Assembly (NCBI RefSeq): GCF_004127445.1
Contig: NZ_QEXM01000043.1
Span: 62,001-126,000, forward strand
DNA length: 64,000 nt
Direction: 5' to 3'
Origin: Streptomyces alfalfae
GTDB taxonomy: Bacteria; Actinomycetota; Actinomycetes; Streptomycetales; Streptomycetaceae
A program made the position numbers and the translations under genes. Under the pieces are notes generated by a model that saw only the letters and a program-made list of their open reading frames with translations, was not told the origin of the DNA and made no database searches. Of the stretch, positions 57,327-64,000 are shown one piece after another (position 1 is the stretch's first letter; each line of letters starts with the position of its first letter).

Positions 57327-57716
57327 CTAGACCTGCCGCGGGTCCACCATCTGGAGCTCCAGCGCCGGGGACGGCTTCGCGAGGCCGGGGCCGCCCGCCT
57401 CGGCCCAGGCGAGTATGCCGTCCAGCGACTCCTCGTCCGTGACGAAGCCGATCCAGGCCGCCCGGCCGCCCCTCCTGCGGCCCTCGTGGGACGGCTGGAC
57501 GACGACGATGTTGGCCTGGCCGCACGGGCCGAGGCAGTCGCTCGTGCGGACCGTGAAGCGGCCCCGCGAGGCCGCCGCAGCCGAGCGCAGCCGCTCCAGC
57601 TGCCAGGCGTGGTCGATGCCGGGGTTCTTGCGGGCGTCGCCGCAGCAGCAGCCCCGGCACACGACGAGCGTGCAGGGGCGGCGGGCGGCGGCGCCGATGG
57701 AGACGACGGGACTCAT
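57327..57716 (-). CDS. thioredoxin-like [2Fe-2S] ferredoxin
   Basis: 129 residues. Cys pairs in LVVCRGCCCGDARKNPG and SDCLGPCGQANIVVVQPS are arranged as in the thioredoxin-like [2Fe-2S] ferredoxins, where four cysteines bind the cluster. The remainder (WIGFVTDEESLDGILAWAEAGG) completes the small alpha/beta fold. Cytoplasmic electron carrier of unknown partner; convergent with the oxidoreductase gene upstream, separated by 26 bp. Confidence 0.85.
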   Translation of the reverse strand: MSPVVSIGAAARRPCTLVVCRGCCCGDARKNPGIDHAWQLERLRSAAAASRGRFTVRTSDCLGPCGQANIVVVQPSHEGRRRGGRAAWIGFVTDEESLDGILAWAEAGGPGLAKPSPALELQMVDPRQV

Positions 57717-57794
57717 CCCGCGATCATCGCAGGCCGCGCCCGCACCCCGTGGACCAGGTGCGCGCCCCTCGGTGCCGGGGTCGTGGCGCCGGCT

Positions 57795-59138
57795 TCAGCC
57801 GCGCAGATAGGCGAGCCCCGGATGCGCCTCCCGGTAGCCCTCGACCAGCCGGCGTGCCACCGCCACCGAGTCCACCAGGGGGTGCAGCGCGAACGCCTTG
57901 ACGGCCGTGGCGCGTGACCCGCTGTCCGCCGCGGCGAGCACTTCGCGCTCCACCGCCTTGACCGAGCAGACCAGGCCCGTGGCGTGGCCCGGCAGGGGGC
58001 CGACCGCCATGGGGTGGGCGCCGTTGGCGTCGACCGAGCAGGGCGCCTCGATGACGGCGTCCGCGTCCAGGGCGGCCAGCGTGGCGCCGTTGCGCACGTT
58101 GAGGATCAGCGTGGCCCGCTCGTCGCGCGCGATGGCCCGCATCAGCGCGAGGGCGACCTTCTCGTAGCCGCCGGACTCCAGGTCCTCCTCGGCCCGCTCC
58201 CCCGCGCCCGCCGCTTCCCTGTTCTCGGCCATGTACGTCGCCTCGCGCTCGGCGCGGGTGGCGTCCCACGTCTTCAGCGCGGGTGCTCCGGGGTGCCCCA
58301 ACGCCTCGTAGAAGCGGGCCTGCTGATCGCGGAGGAAGGCGCCGCGGGTCTGCTCGGCCGCCTGGTAGGCGGCGACGGCCTCGCGGTTGAAGTAGTAGTA
58401 GTGCAGGTATTCGTTGGGGATCGCGCCGAGCGAGCGGAGCCAGTCGACGCCGAACAGCCTGCCCTCCTCGAAGGAACCGAGGAGTTCCGGGTCGGCGAGC
58501 AGCCGCGGCAGTTCGTCACGGCCCGCGATGCGCAGCCCGCGCAGCCAGCCGAGGTGGTTGAGCCCCACGTAGTCGATGAACGCCTCGTCGGGGTCGCCGC
58601 CGAGCACCCGCGCGACCCTGCGGCCGAGGCCGACGGGCGAGTCGCAGATGCCGATGACGCGGTTCCCGAGGTGCCGGGACATGGCCTCGGTGACGAGCCC
58701 CGCCGGATTGGTGAAGTTGATGACCCACGCGTCGGGCGCGAGCCGGGCCACGCGACGCGCGATGTCCACCGCGACGGGCACGGTCCGCAGCCCGTACGCG
58801 ATGCCGCCCGCGCCCACCGTCTCCTGCCCGAGGACGCCTTCGGCCAGGGCGACCCGCTCGTCGGCCGCGCGTCCCTCCAGGCCGCCGACGCGGATCGCGG
58901 AGAACACGAAGTCGGCGCCGCGCAGCGCCTCGTCGAGGTCGGTGGTCGCGGTGACGGCGGGGGCGCCGGGAACACCCGCGGCCTGCTCGGCGAGGACGCG
59001 GGCGACGGCGTCGAGCCGCCCCGCGTCCAGGTCGTGCAGGACGACGTCGGTGACGCGGCCCTCGGCACGGTCGCCCAGGAGCGCCCCGTACACGAGCGGC
59101 ACGCGGAACCCCCCTCCGCCCAGGATGGTGAGCTGCAC
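57795..59138 (-). CDS. GH4 family glycosidase (6-phospho-beta-glucosidase-like)
   Basis: 447 residues from GTG at 59138. NAD-binding N-terminus (LTILGGGGFRVPLVYGALL), ADFVFSAIRVGGLEGRAADERVALAEGVLGQETVGAGG, WVINFTNPAGLVTEAMSRH, the metal-binding region GICDSPVGLGRRVAR (Cys ligand) and GLNHLGWLRGLR (His ligand), and DANGAHPMAVGPLPGH near the C-terminus. GH4 enzymes use NAD+ and Mn2+ in a redox-elimination mechanism. Typical family length. No PTS or sugar-uptake gene adjoins, so whether the substrate is phosphorylated is unclear. Divergent from the secreted protein gene. Confidence 0.88.
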   Translation of the reverse strand: MQLTILGGGGFRVPLVYGALLGDRAEGRVTDVVLHDLDAGRLDAVARVLAEQAAGVPGAPAVTATTDLDEALRGADFVFSAIRVGGLEGRAADERVALAEGVLGQETVGAGGIAYGLRTVPVAVDIARRVARLAPDAWVINFTNPAGLVTEAMSRHLGNRVIGICDSPVGLGRRVARVLGGDPDEAFIDYVGLNHLGWLRGLRIAGRDELPRLLADPELLGSFEEGRLFGVDWLRSLGAIPNEYLHYYYFNREAVAAYQAAEQTRGAFLRDQQARFYEALGHPGAPALKTWDATRAEREATYMAENREAAGAGERAEEDLESGGYEKVALALMRAIARDERATLILNVRNGATLAALDADAVIEAPCSVDANGAHPMAVGPLPGHATGLVCSVKAVEREVLAAADSGSRATAVKAFALHPLVDSVAVARRLVEGYREAHPGLAYLRG

Positions 59139-59233
59139 GTCTGAACCGCCTTCCGTCGGACCGTTATCGCCGGGGCTCACGTTACGTACGATGGCGCCGC
59201 ATCGTCCCGACCCCCCACGGAGGTAGCGTCCCG

Positions 59234-60094
59234 ATGACTCTTTGGAAGGCATCAACCGCCCTGTTCGGCGCCGTCACGCTCGCGGTGGTGACGGGCGGCG
59301 CCGCGTCCGCCGCCCCCGCGTCCCCCGGTGGCTGGCAGGAGACCGGCGCCGCGCGGGTCAGCTCGCTCACCGGCAGCCAGGGCCTGGCGAGCAGAGCGGA
59401 CGGCGGGCTCCTCTACAGAGGGCTCGCCTCGATCCCCCTCGACCTGCGCGTCAAGGGCTGGAACCACATAGGCGACCCGGACATCGCCGAGGGCCACACC
59501 TTCGACGCCTACCAGGGCGGTGACAACGCGAAGTCGAAGATGTACGCCGTCACCACGCCCGGCGGCGAGCGCCACCTGTACGAGCATCCGCTCGACGCGG
59601 GCGAGAAGCTGAACAACTCCTTCGCGGCCGTCTCCCCCGACTCCCAGTGGCTGGTCTCCGGGGAGTGGGGCGACCAGAACCGCCTCCAGGTCTTCCCCGC
59701 GCCGCTGCTCAACTCCTCGACCCCGCCCACCGGCGGCGCCCTCGCCCAGGCCGGGCAGATCTCGCTCGACAAGCCGGTGCGGGACATCCAGGGCTGCGAC
59801 TTCGCCTCGGCGACCCGGCTGGTGTGCGCGTCCAACGACGCCTCGAAACAGCTCTTCCCCGAGGACAGGCCCGTGCTCCAGATCGACCTGGACCGCGCGC
59901 TCGACGGCAGGCCCGTGACCGGCCGCGTCTCCAGCCTCTTCGCCTCGCCGCAGCGCAGCGTCTGCTCCGGGTCGTTCGAGACGGAGGGTGTGGACTACGA
60001 CTCCGCGCGCCGGACGCTGCGCGTGGAAGTGGTGCCGCCCGCGCCCTGCCTGGTGACGACGACGGTCTACTCGTACCGGGCGACGACGGGCTGA
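59234..60094 (+). CDS. secreted protein of unknown function
   Basis: 286 residues with a Sec signal peptide (MTLWKASTALFGAVTLAVVT, cleavage near GGAASA-AP). A strong AGGTAG/GGAGG site precedes the ATG. The mature part looks like a beta-propeller or other all-beta secreted protein: LDLRVKGWNHIGDPDIAEGHTFDAYQ, KMYAVTTPGGERHLYEHPLD, SFAAVSPDSQWLVSGEWGDQNRLQVF, and VRDIQGCDFASATRLVCAS. Four cysteines probably form two disulfides. Not recognised as an enzyme. Divergent from the GH4 gene and upstream of an MFS transporter gene in the same direction. Confidence 0.8.
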   Translation: MTLWKASTALFGAVTLAVVTGGAASAAPASPGGWQETGAARVSSLTGSQGLASRADGGLLYRGLASIPLDLRVKGWNHIGDPDIAEGHTFDAYQGGDNAKSKMYAVTTPGGERHLYEHPLDAGEKLNNSFAAVSPDSQWLVSGEWGDQNRLQVFPAPLLNSSTPPTGGALAQAGQISLDKPVRDIQGCDFASATRLVCASNDASKQLFPEDRPVLQIDLDRALDGRPVTGRVSSLFASPQRSVCSGSFETEGVDYDSARRTLRVEVVPPAPCLVTTTVYSYRATTG

Positions 60095-60184
60095 GCGACG
60101 GCGGTTGACGACGGCCGGACGCCGGGCGGTCCGCCTGGCGGACGGCACGTGTGGGGCGCCGCCGATGCGGGGAAGGTCGTGATC

Positions 60185-61480
60185 ATGACACAGCACGACC
60201 AGCAGGTGACCACCGCCGACCCCGCCCCGCGGCGCCCCGTCAGGCAGCTCCTCGCCGCCTCGGTCGGCAACGCGGTGGAGTGGTACGACTGGTACGCGTA
60301 CACCTTCCTCGCCACGTACATCGCCGACCAGGTCTTCCCCAAAGGCTCGGGGAACTCCCTGGTGCCGCTGCTCTCCACCTTCGCCGTCTTCGCGGTCGGC
60401 TTCTTCATGCGGCCCGTCGGCGGCCTGCTCATGGGCGCGGTCGCCGACCGGCGCGGCAGGCGTGCCGCGCTGACCGTCACCATCCTGCTGATGGGCGGCA
60501 GCAGCCTGCTGGTCGGCCTGACCCCGACGTACGCCTCCGCGGGCGTGTTCGCCCCGGTGGTGCTCGTCCTCGCGCGGCTGCTGCAAGGGCTCTCCGTGGG
60601 CGGGGAGTTCGCCGCCTCGACGACGTTCCTCGTGGAGTCGGCGGGCCCCGGCCGGCGCGGCCTCTTCTCCAGCTTCCAGTACGTCTCCACCACCGCGGGC
60701 CAGCTCGCCGCCTCCGGTGTCGCCGCCCTCCTCGTCGCCACGCTCTCCGAGGGGCAGATGGACGGCTGGGGCTGGCGGCTGCCGTTCGTCGCCGGCGCGC
60801 TGCTCAGCCTGGTGGGCTTCTGGATCCGGCAGGGCGCCCACGAGACGCACCCGGTGCCCGGCGGCGAGACCGAGCGGCCGGGCCTGTTCGACGCGCTGCG
60901 GCACCACCCGCGCCAGTCGCTGCTGATCTGCGGCATCACCGCGGGCGGCACCCTCGCCTACTACACGTGGACCTCGTACCTGCCGACGTACGCCGAGCTG
61001 AACACCGGCATCAGCAAGAGCCAGGCGCTGCTCGCGGGCACCCTGTCGCTCGCGTTCTTCGCCCTGCTGCAACCGGTCGGCGGGCTGCTCTCCGACCGGT
61101 TCGGGCGGCGTCCGCCGCTGCTGTTCTTCGGCGTCGGCTTCGCGGTCCTGAGCGTGCCGCTGCTCTCGCTCCTGAACGGGTCGTTCGCCTCGCTGCTGCT
61201 GGTGCAGTGCGCGGGGATGGTGCTGCTGACCGGCTTCACGTCGATCTCGGCCGCGGTGAACGCCGAGGTCTTCCCCGCGCGGGTGCGGGCCGCCGGGATC
61301 GGCTTCCCGTACTCGCTCACCGTCGCGTTGTTCGGCGGCACGGCCCCGTACGTGGGGACCCTGTTCAAGGAGATCGGGTCTCCGGGGCTGTTCCCCTGGT
61401 ACGTGGCCGTGCTCTGCGTGGTGTCCTCCGCGGTGTATCTGCGGTTGCCGGAGACCGCGCACAAGGGACTTGAGCGGTAG
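60185..61480 (+). CDS. MFS transporter, metabolite:H+ symporter (MHS) family
   Basis: 431 residues from ATG at 60185 (GAAGG 8 nt upstream). Twelve hydrophobic segments with MHS signatures: SVGNAVEWYDWYAYTFLATYIA at TM1, the loop GAVADRRGRRAALT between TM2 and TM3, RLLQGLSVGGEFAASTTFLVE in TM4, and GLLSDRFGRRPPLLFFG between TM8 and TM9. Relatives take up dicarboxylates, alpha-ketoglutarate, proline/betaine or shikimate. Convergent with the carnitine-type operon, so a role in uptake of a quaternary ammonium compound is possible but not shown. Confidence 0.9.
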   Translation: MTQHDQQVTTADPAPRRPVRQLLAASVGNAVEWYDWYAYTFLATYIADQVFPKGSGNSLVPLLSTFAVFAVGFFMRPVGGLLMGAVADRRGRRAALTVTILLMGGSSLLVGLTPTYASAGVFAPVVLVLARLLQGLSVGGEFAASTTFLVESAGPGRRGLFSSFQYVSTTAGQLAASGVAALLVATLSEGQMDGWGWRLPFVAGALLSLVGFWIRQGAHETHPVPGGETERPGLFDALRHHPRQSLLICGITAGGTLAYYTWTSYLPTYAELNTGISKSQALLAGTLSLAFFALLQPVGGLLSDRFGRRPPLLFFGVGFAVLSVPLLSLLNGSFASLLLVQCAGMVLLTGFTSISAAVNAEVFPARVRAAGIGFPYSLTVALFGGTAPYVGTLFKEIGSPGLFPWYVAVLCVVSSAVYLRLPETAHKGLER

Positions 61481-61511
61481 CGCCCCGTCCGCGGGTCCGT
61501 CGTGGCTGATC

Positions 61512-61527
61512 GCGCGGTTCCCCGCGC
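61512..61527. terminator. hairpin in a common Streptomyces intergenic sequence
   Basis: GCGCGG/CCGCGC stem (61512-61517 with 61522-61527) within CGTGGCTGATCGCGCGGTTC..., a sequence style that recurs at gene ends in many Streptomyces genomes. Lies between the convergent MFS and thioesterase stops. Confidence 0.6.
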
Positions 61528-61530
61528 CCC

Positions 61531-62046
61531 TCAGCCCGACCGAGGCACCTCGGTGATCGAACGGCCCGCCCACTCCGGCGCCGGTTCCGCGCGGGCCGTC
61601 AGGTGGGCGCGGATCTCGTCGGGGAACGGGACCGCGCGGCCCGCGTTCTGGTCGACGTGGAGGGCGAGCAGCTCCGTGGTCGCCACGGGGGCGGCGTCCG
61701 GAGCGGGTTCGGCCCCGGCGCCCTCGACCACGTACATCTCGTGCGTGAAGCGCGCCTTCTTCGCGTCCGCGCCCAGGACGCGCGTGCGGACGGCGAGGTG
61801 CGCGCCCTCGGGGACGTCGCTGAGGTACCGGACGTGTGCCTCGACCGTGTAGAGCGAGCAGCCCGTGGACTCGCGGTAGCCCGCGTGCAGGCCGGTCTCG
61901 ATCATCATGGTGTCGGTCGCGTAGCCGAAGACGAGGACGTAGAAGGCCTCACTCATGTGGCCGTTGTAGTCGATCCACTCGGCGCGGACGTCGCGGTGGA
62001 GCAGCGGCAGCGGCTGGATCCCGGGGTGCGGCTCGGGGTGGCTCAC
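61531..62046 (-). CDS. hotdog-fold thioesterase of carnitine-type catabolism
   Basis: 171 residues, GTG at 62046 overlapping the dehydrogenase stop (GTGA). Hotdog signature: VRAEWIDYNGHMSEAFYVLVFGYATD with the DYNGHM active-site stretch, then YTVEAHVRYLSDVPEGAHLAVRTRVLGADAKKARFTHEMYV. In carnitine-degrading bacteria this thioesterase follows L-carnitine dehydrogenase and hydrolyses betainyl-CoA to glycine betaine and CoA. Last gene of the three-gene leftward unit. Confidence 0.88.
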   Translation of the reverse strand: MSHPEPHPGIQPLPLLHRDVRAEWIDYNGHMSEAFYVLVFGYATDTMMIETGLHAGYRESTGCSLYTVEAHVRYLSDVPEGAHLAVRTRVLGADAKKARFTHEMYVVEGAGAEPAPDAAPVATTELLALHVDQNAGRAVPFPDEIRAHLTARAEPAPEWAGRSITEVPRSG

Positions 62047-63005
62047 TTCGCCTCCTCGCGCCGGTGCGGCAGCCGGCCCGTGGCGCGCAGGACGTCGATG
62101 ACTCCCTGGTCGCGCTCGGCGACCAGGTCCGCGATGGTGCGTCCCGCCGCCTCCTCGTCGCAGCCGGCGACCACGGCGTCGTACAGCTTCTTGTCGAGTT
62201 CGGGTGCTTCCAGGCGTGTCCAGGGGGACTTCAGGGACGGGCCGAAGTGGTCGAGCATGTGCGCCATGCCGCCCTCGCCGCCCGCGAGCGCGAAGGTGAG
62301 CATGGGGCCCATGAACGCCCAGCGCAGGCCGGGGCCCTCGGTGATGGAGTCGTCGATCTCCTGGACGGTGGCCTCGCCGTTGGCGACCATGTGCAGCGCC
62401 TCGCGCCACAGAGCCTCCTGGAGCCGGTTGGCGATGAAGCCCGGCACCTCGCTCTTCATGGTGATCACGGACTTGCCCGCGGCCTCGTAGAAGCGGGACG
62501 CCCACGCGACGGCGTCGGCGTCGGTCCGCTCGCCGCCGACGACCTCGACGAGCGGGATGAGGTAGGGCGGGTTGAAGGGGTGGCCGACGACGAGGCGTCC
62601 GGGGGTGGCCGCCCCGGTCTGCATGTCGGTCATCGGGTAGCCGGAGGTGGAGGAGGCGATGACGGTCCCGGCCGGGGTGGCGGCGTCCAGCTTCGCGAGC
62701 AGGTCGCGCTTGAGCTCCAGCTTCTCGGGGGCGCTCTCCTGCACGAACTCGGCGTCGGCGACAGCCTCTTCGAGCGTGGCGGTGACGGTGAGACGGTCCT
62801 GGGAGGCGCCTTCGGCCAGGCCGAGCCGGGTGAGCGCGGGCCAGGCCGCCTCGACGAGCCGGCGAAGGCGCGGTTCGGCGTCGGGCGCGGGGTCCCAGGC
62901 GGTGACGTCGTAGCCGCGCGCCAGGAAGTGCGCGACCCAGCCGCCGCCGATGACGCCGGCGCCGACGCAGGCGACGCGGCGGACATCCTGTGGGGTGGTG
63001 GTCAT
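62043..63005 (-). CDS. L-carnitine dehydrogenase (3-hydroxyacyl-CoA dehydrogenase fold)
   Basis: 320 residues from ATG at 63005 (MTTTPQDVRRVACVGAG). NAD-binding GAGVIGGGWVAHFLARGYDVTAWDPAPDAE, the conserved IASSTSGYPMTDMQ, VGHPFNPPYLIPLVEVVGG and PGFIANRLQEALWREALHMVANGEATVQEIDDSITEGPGLRWAFMGPMLTF. These resemble L-carnitine 3-dehydrogenases, which oxidise carnitine to 3-dehydrocarnitine; the same fold also serves 3-hydroxyacyl-CoA. The BKACE upstream and thioesterase downstream make carnitine the best-supported substrate. Confidence 0.87.
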   Translation of the reverse strand: MTTTPQDVRRVACVGAGVIGGGWVAHFLARGYDVTAWDPAPDAEPRLRRLVEAAWPALTRLGLAEGASQDRLTVTATLEEAVADAEFVQESAPEKLELKRDLLAKLDAATPAGTVIASSTSGYPMTDMQTGAATPGRLVVGHPFNPPYLIPLVEVVGGERTDADAVAWASRFYEAAGKSVITMKSEVPGFIANRLQEALWREALHMVANGEATVQEIDDSITEGPGLRWAFMGPMLTFALAGGEGGMAHMLDHFGPSLKSPWTRLEAPELDKKLYDAVVAGCDEEAAGRTIADLVAERDQGVIDVLRATGRLPHRREEAK

Positions 63006-63083
63006 GGTGGGGGTCCTGTCCATTCGGTCGATGGGGGCGCGGGAACGTGCGTGGCCGGCCACGGCCGGCCCGCGGGTCAGGGG

Positions 63084-63977
63084 TCAGGCGCGGGGCTTGA
63101 GGCCGAGCTTCGCCCGCGCCTCGTCCGGTGTCGCCACCCGGGAGCCCAGGTTCTCGGTGATCCGCACCGCACGCTCGACGAGCTGCGCGTTGGTGGCCTT
63201 GTTGCCCTTGCCGAGGTAGAGGTTGTCCTCGAGGCCGACCCGGACCTGGCCGCCGAGCAGGATGGACTGGGCGACCCACGGCATCTGCATGCGGCCGAGC
63301 GCGAAGCTGGCCCACTGGGCGCCCTCGGGGAGCATGTTGACCATGGACTGCAGGACGCCGGGGTCGGCGGGCGCGCCCCACGGGACGCCCATGCAGAGCT
63401 GGAAGACGGTGGGGTCGTCGAGCAGTCCCTCGGCGAGGAGCTGCTTGGCGAACCAGAGCTGCCCGGTGTCGAAGATCTCCAACTCGGGCCGGACGCCCAG
63501 CTCCTGGATGCGCTTGGCGCCCTGGCGGAGCATGTCGGGGGTGGAGACGTAGAGGTTGCTGCCGTCCCCGAAGTTGAGCGAGCCGCAGTCGAGCGTGCAG
63601 ATGTCCGGCAGCAGGTCCTCGACGTGCGGGAGCCGGTCGAGTCCGCTGACGAGGTCCGTGCCCGGCAGGTGCTTGAGCGGCTCGTCCGGGTCGATGACGA
63701 GGTCGCCGCCCATGCCCGCCGTCAGGTTGATGACGACGTCGGCGCCGGTCTCCTTGATGCGCTCGACGACCTCGCGGTACAGCCGGGGGTCGCGGGACGG
63801 GGCGCCGCTCTCGGGGTCGCGGACGTGGATGTGCACGACGGCGGCGCCCGCCTCGGCGGCCTCCACGGCGGAGGTGGCTATCTGCTCGGGTGTGACGGGG
63901 ACGTGGGGGCTCTTGCGGACGGTGTCACCGGCGCCGGTCAGGGCACAGGTGATGATCACGTTGTCGTTCACGGGCAT
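63084..63977 (-). CDS. BKACE family beta-keto acid cleavage enzyme (dehydrocarnitine type)
   Basis: 297 residues. BKACE (formerly DUF849) TIM barrel: VIITCALTGAGDT, zinc ligands His49 and His51 in VVHIHVRDPESG, GADVVINLTAGMGGD, TLDCGSLNFGD, LEIFDTGQLWFAKQLL, and GLEDNLYLGKGNKATNAQLVE. The family condenses a beta-keto acid with acetyl-CoA to give acetoacetate and a new acyl-CoA. With dehydrocarnitine the product is betainyl-CoA, the substrate of the thioesterase in this operon. First gene of the unit; its upstream control region runs off the window. Confidence 0.92.
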   Translation of the reverse strand: MPVNDNVIITCALTGAGDTVRKSPHVPVTPEQIATSAVEAAEAGAAVVHIHVRDPESGAPSRDPRLYREVVERIKETGADVVINLTAGMGGDLVIDPDEPLKHLPGTDLVSGLDRLPHVEDLLPDICTLDCGSLNFGDGSNLYVSTPDMLRQGAKRIQELGVRPELEIFDTGQLWFAKQLLAEGLLDDPTVFQLCMGVPWGAPADPGVLQSMVNMLPEGAQWASFALGRMQMPWVAQSILLGGQVRVGLEDNLYLGKGNKATNAQLVERAVRITENLGSRVATPDEARAKLGLKPRA

Positions 63978-64000
63978 GCGGAACTCTCCCTGGGGGTGGG

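Noticed and set aside
1..64000. CRISPR arrays, rRNA and tRNA genes
   Set aside because: No regularly spaced repeats with unique spacers, no conserved rRNA segments and no tRNA cloverleaf-like sequence were noticed. In particular, neither element boundary lies in a tRNA gene.

Overview
This 64 kb window is high-GC actinobacterial DNA, almost certainly a Streptomyces chromosome. Third codon positions are strongly GC-biased, GTG starts and 4-nt stop/start overlaps are common, and the gene families are typical of the genus: a WhiB-like protein, an ECF41 sigma factor, Tat-exported GH64 and phospholipase C enzymes, a small laccase, DUF2510 proteins, and an XRE-DUF5753/DUF6879 pair. No rRNA, tRNA or CRISPR array was seen.

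Layout. 1-6.8 kb: 3' end of a UvrA-like ABC protein, DDAH, an acyl-ACP desaturase behind a repeat-rich operator, a WhiB-like regulator, a VOC protein, and a GH64 beta-1,3-glucanase convergent with a LacI regulator; a perfect 14-bp palindrome lies upstream of the glucanase. 6.9-7.9 kb: a scar of truncated, frameshifted genes. 7.9-14.0 kb: a small laccase divergent from a two-gene operon encoding a ThuA-PQQ-type sugar dehydrogenase fusion and a cupredoxin-Ig-DUF1080 secreted protein. 14.1-20.4 kb: a divergent LigD-type polymerase/ATP-dependent ligase pair whose ligase 5' end is split by a ~4 kb integrated element flanked by a 77-bp direct repeat. 20.5-24.8 kb: an FAD oxidoreductase, a DUF3048 lipoprotein, and an ECF41 sigma factor with its AhpD-like partner behind a consensus ECF41 promoter.

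24.9-38.5 kb: a steroid C/D-ring (HIP) catabolic locus in an order like the mycobacterial KstR2 regulon: two SDRs, echA20, ipdA, ipdB, ipdC, fadA6, kstR2, an ipdF-like SDR and two acyl-CoA dehydrogenases. KstR2-like boxes sit in both divergent intergenic regions. A large ATPase regulator lacking its expected DNA-binding domain, and a GC-rich 103-bp tandem repeat, interrupt the locus. 38.7-43.9 kb: anmK, a DUF2510 membrane protein, and a TetR regulator divergent from PAP2 and DMT transporter genes across a 54-bp palindrome.

43.9-52.7 kb: a scramblase-like protein, then a dead valS gene. valS carries an internal deletion and a frameshift, and is split by a 5,345-bp Tn3-family transposon with 39-bp inverted repeats and 5-bp target duplications. 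The transposon holds a broken transposase, a broken resolvase, a res-like region and an intact passenger membrane protein. 52.8-64 kb: phospholipase C, a serine hydrolase, a quinone oxidoreductase, a thioredoxin-like [2Fe-2S] ferredoxin, a GH4 glycosidase, a secreted unknown, an MHS-type transporter, and a carnitine-type catabolic operon (BKACE, L-carnitine dehydrogenase, thioesterase).

Single-base indels are confined to the two mobile elements, the dead valS and the 7-kb scar; the surrounding host genes read cleanly. This favours real decay over general sequencing error.
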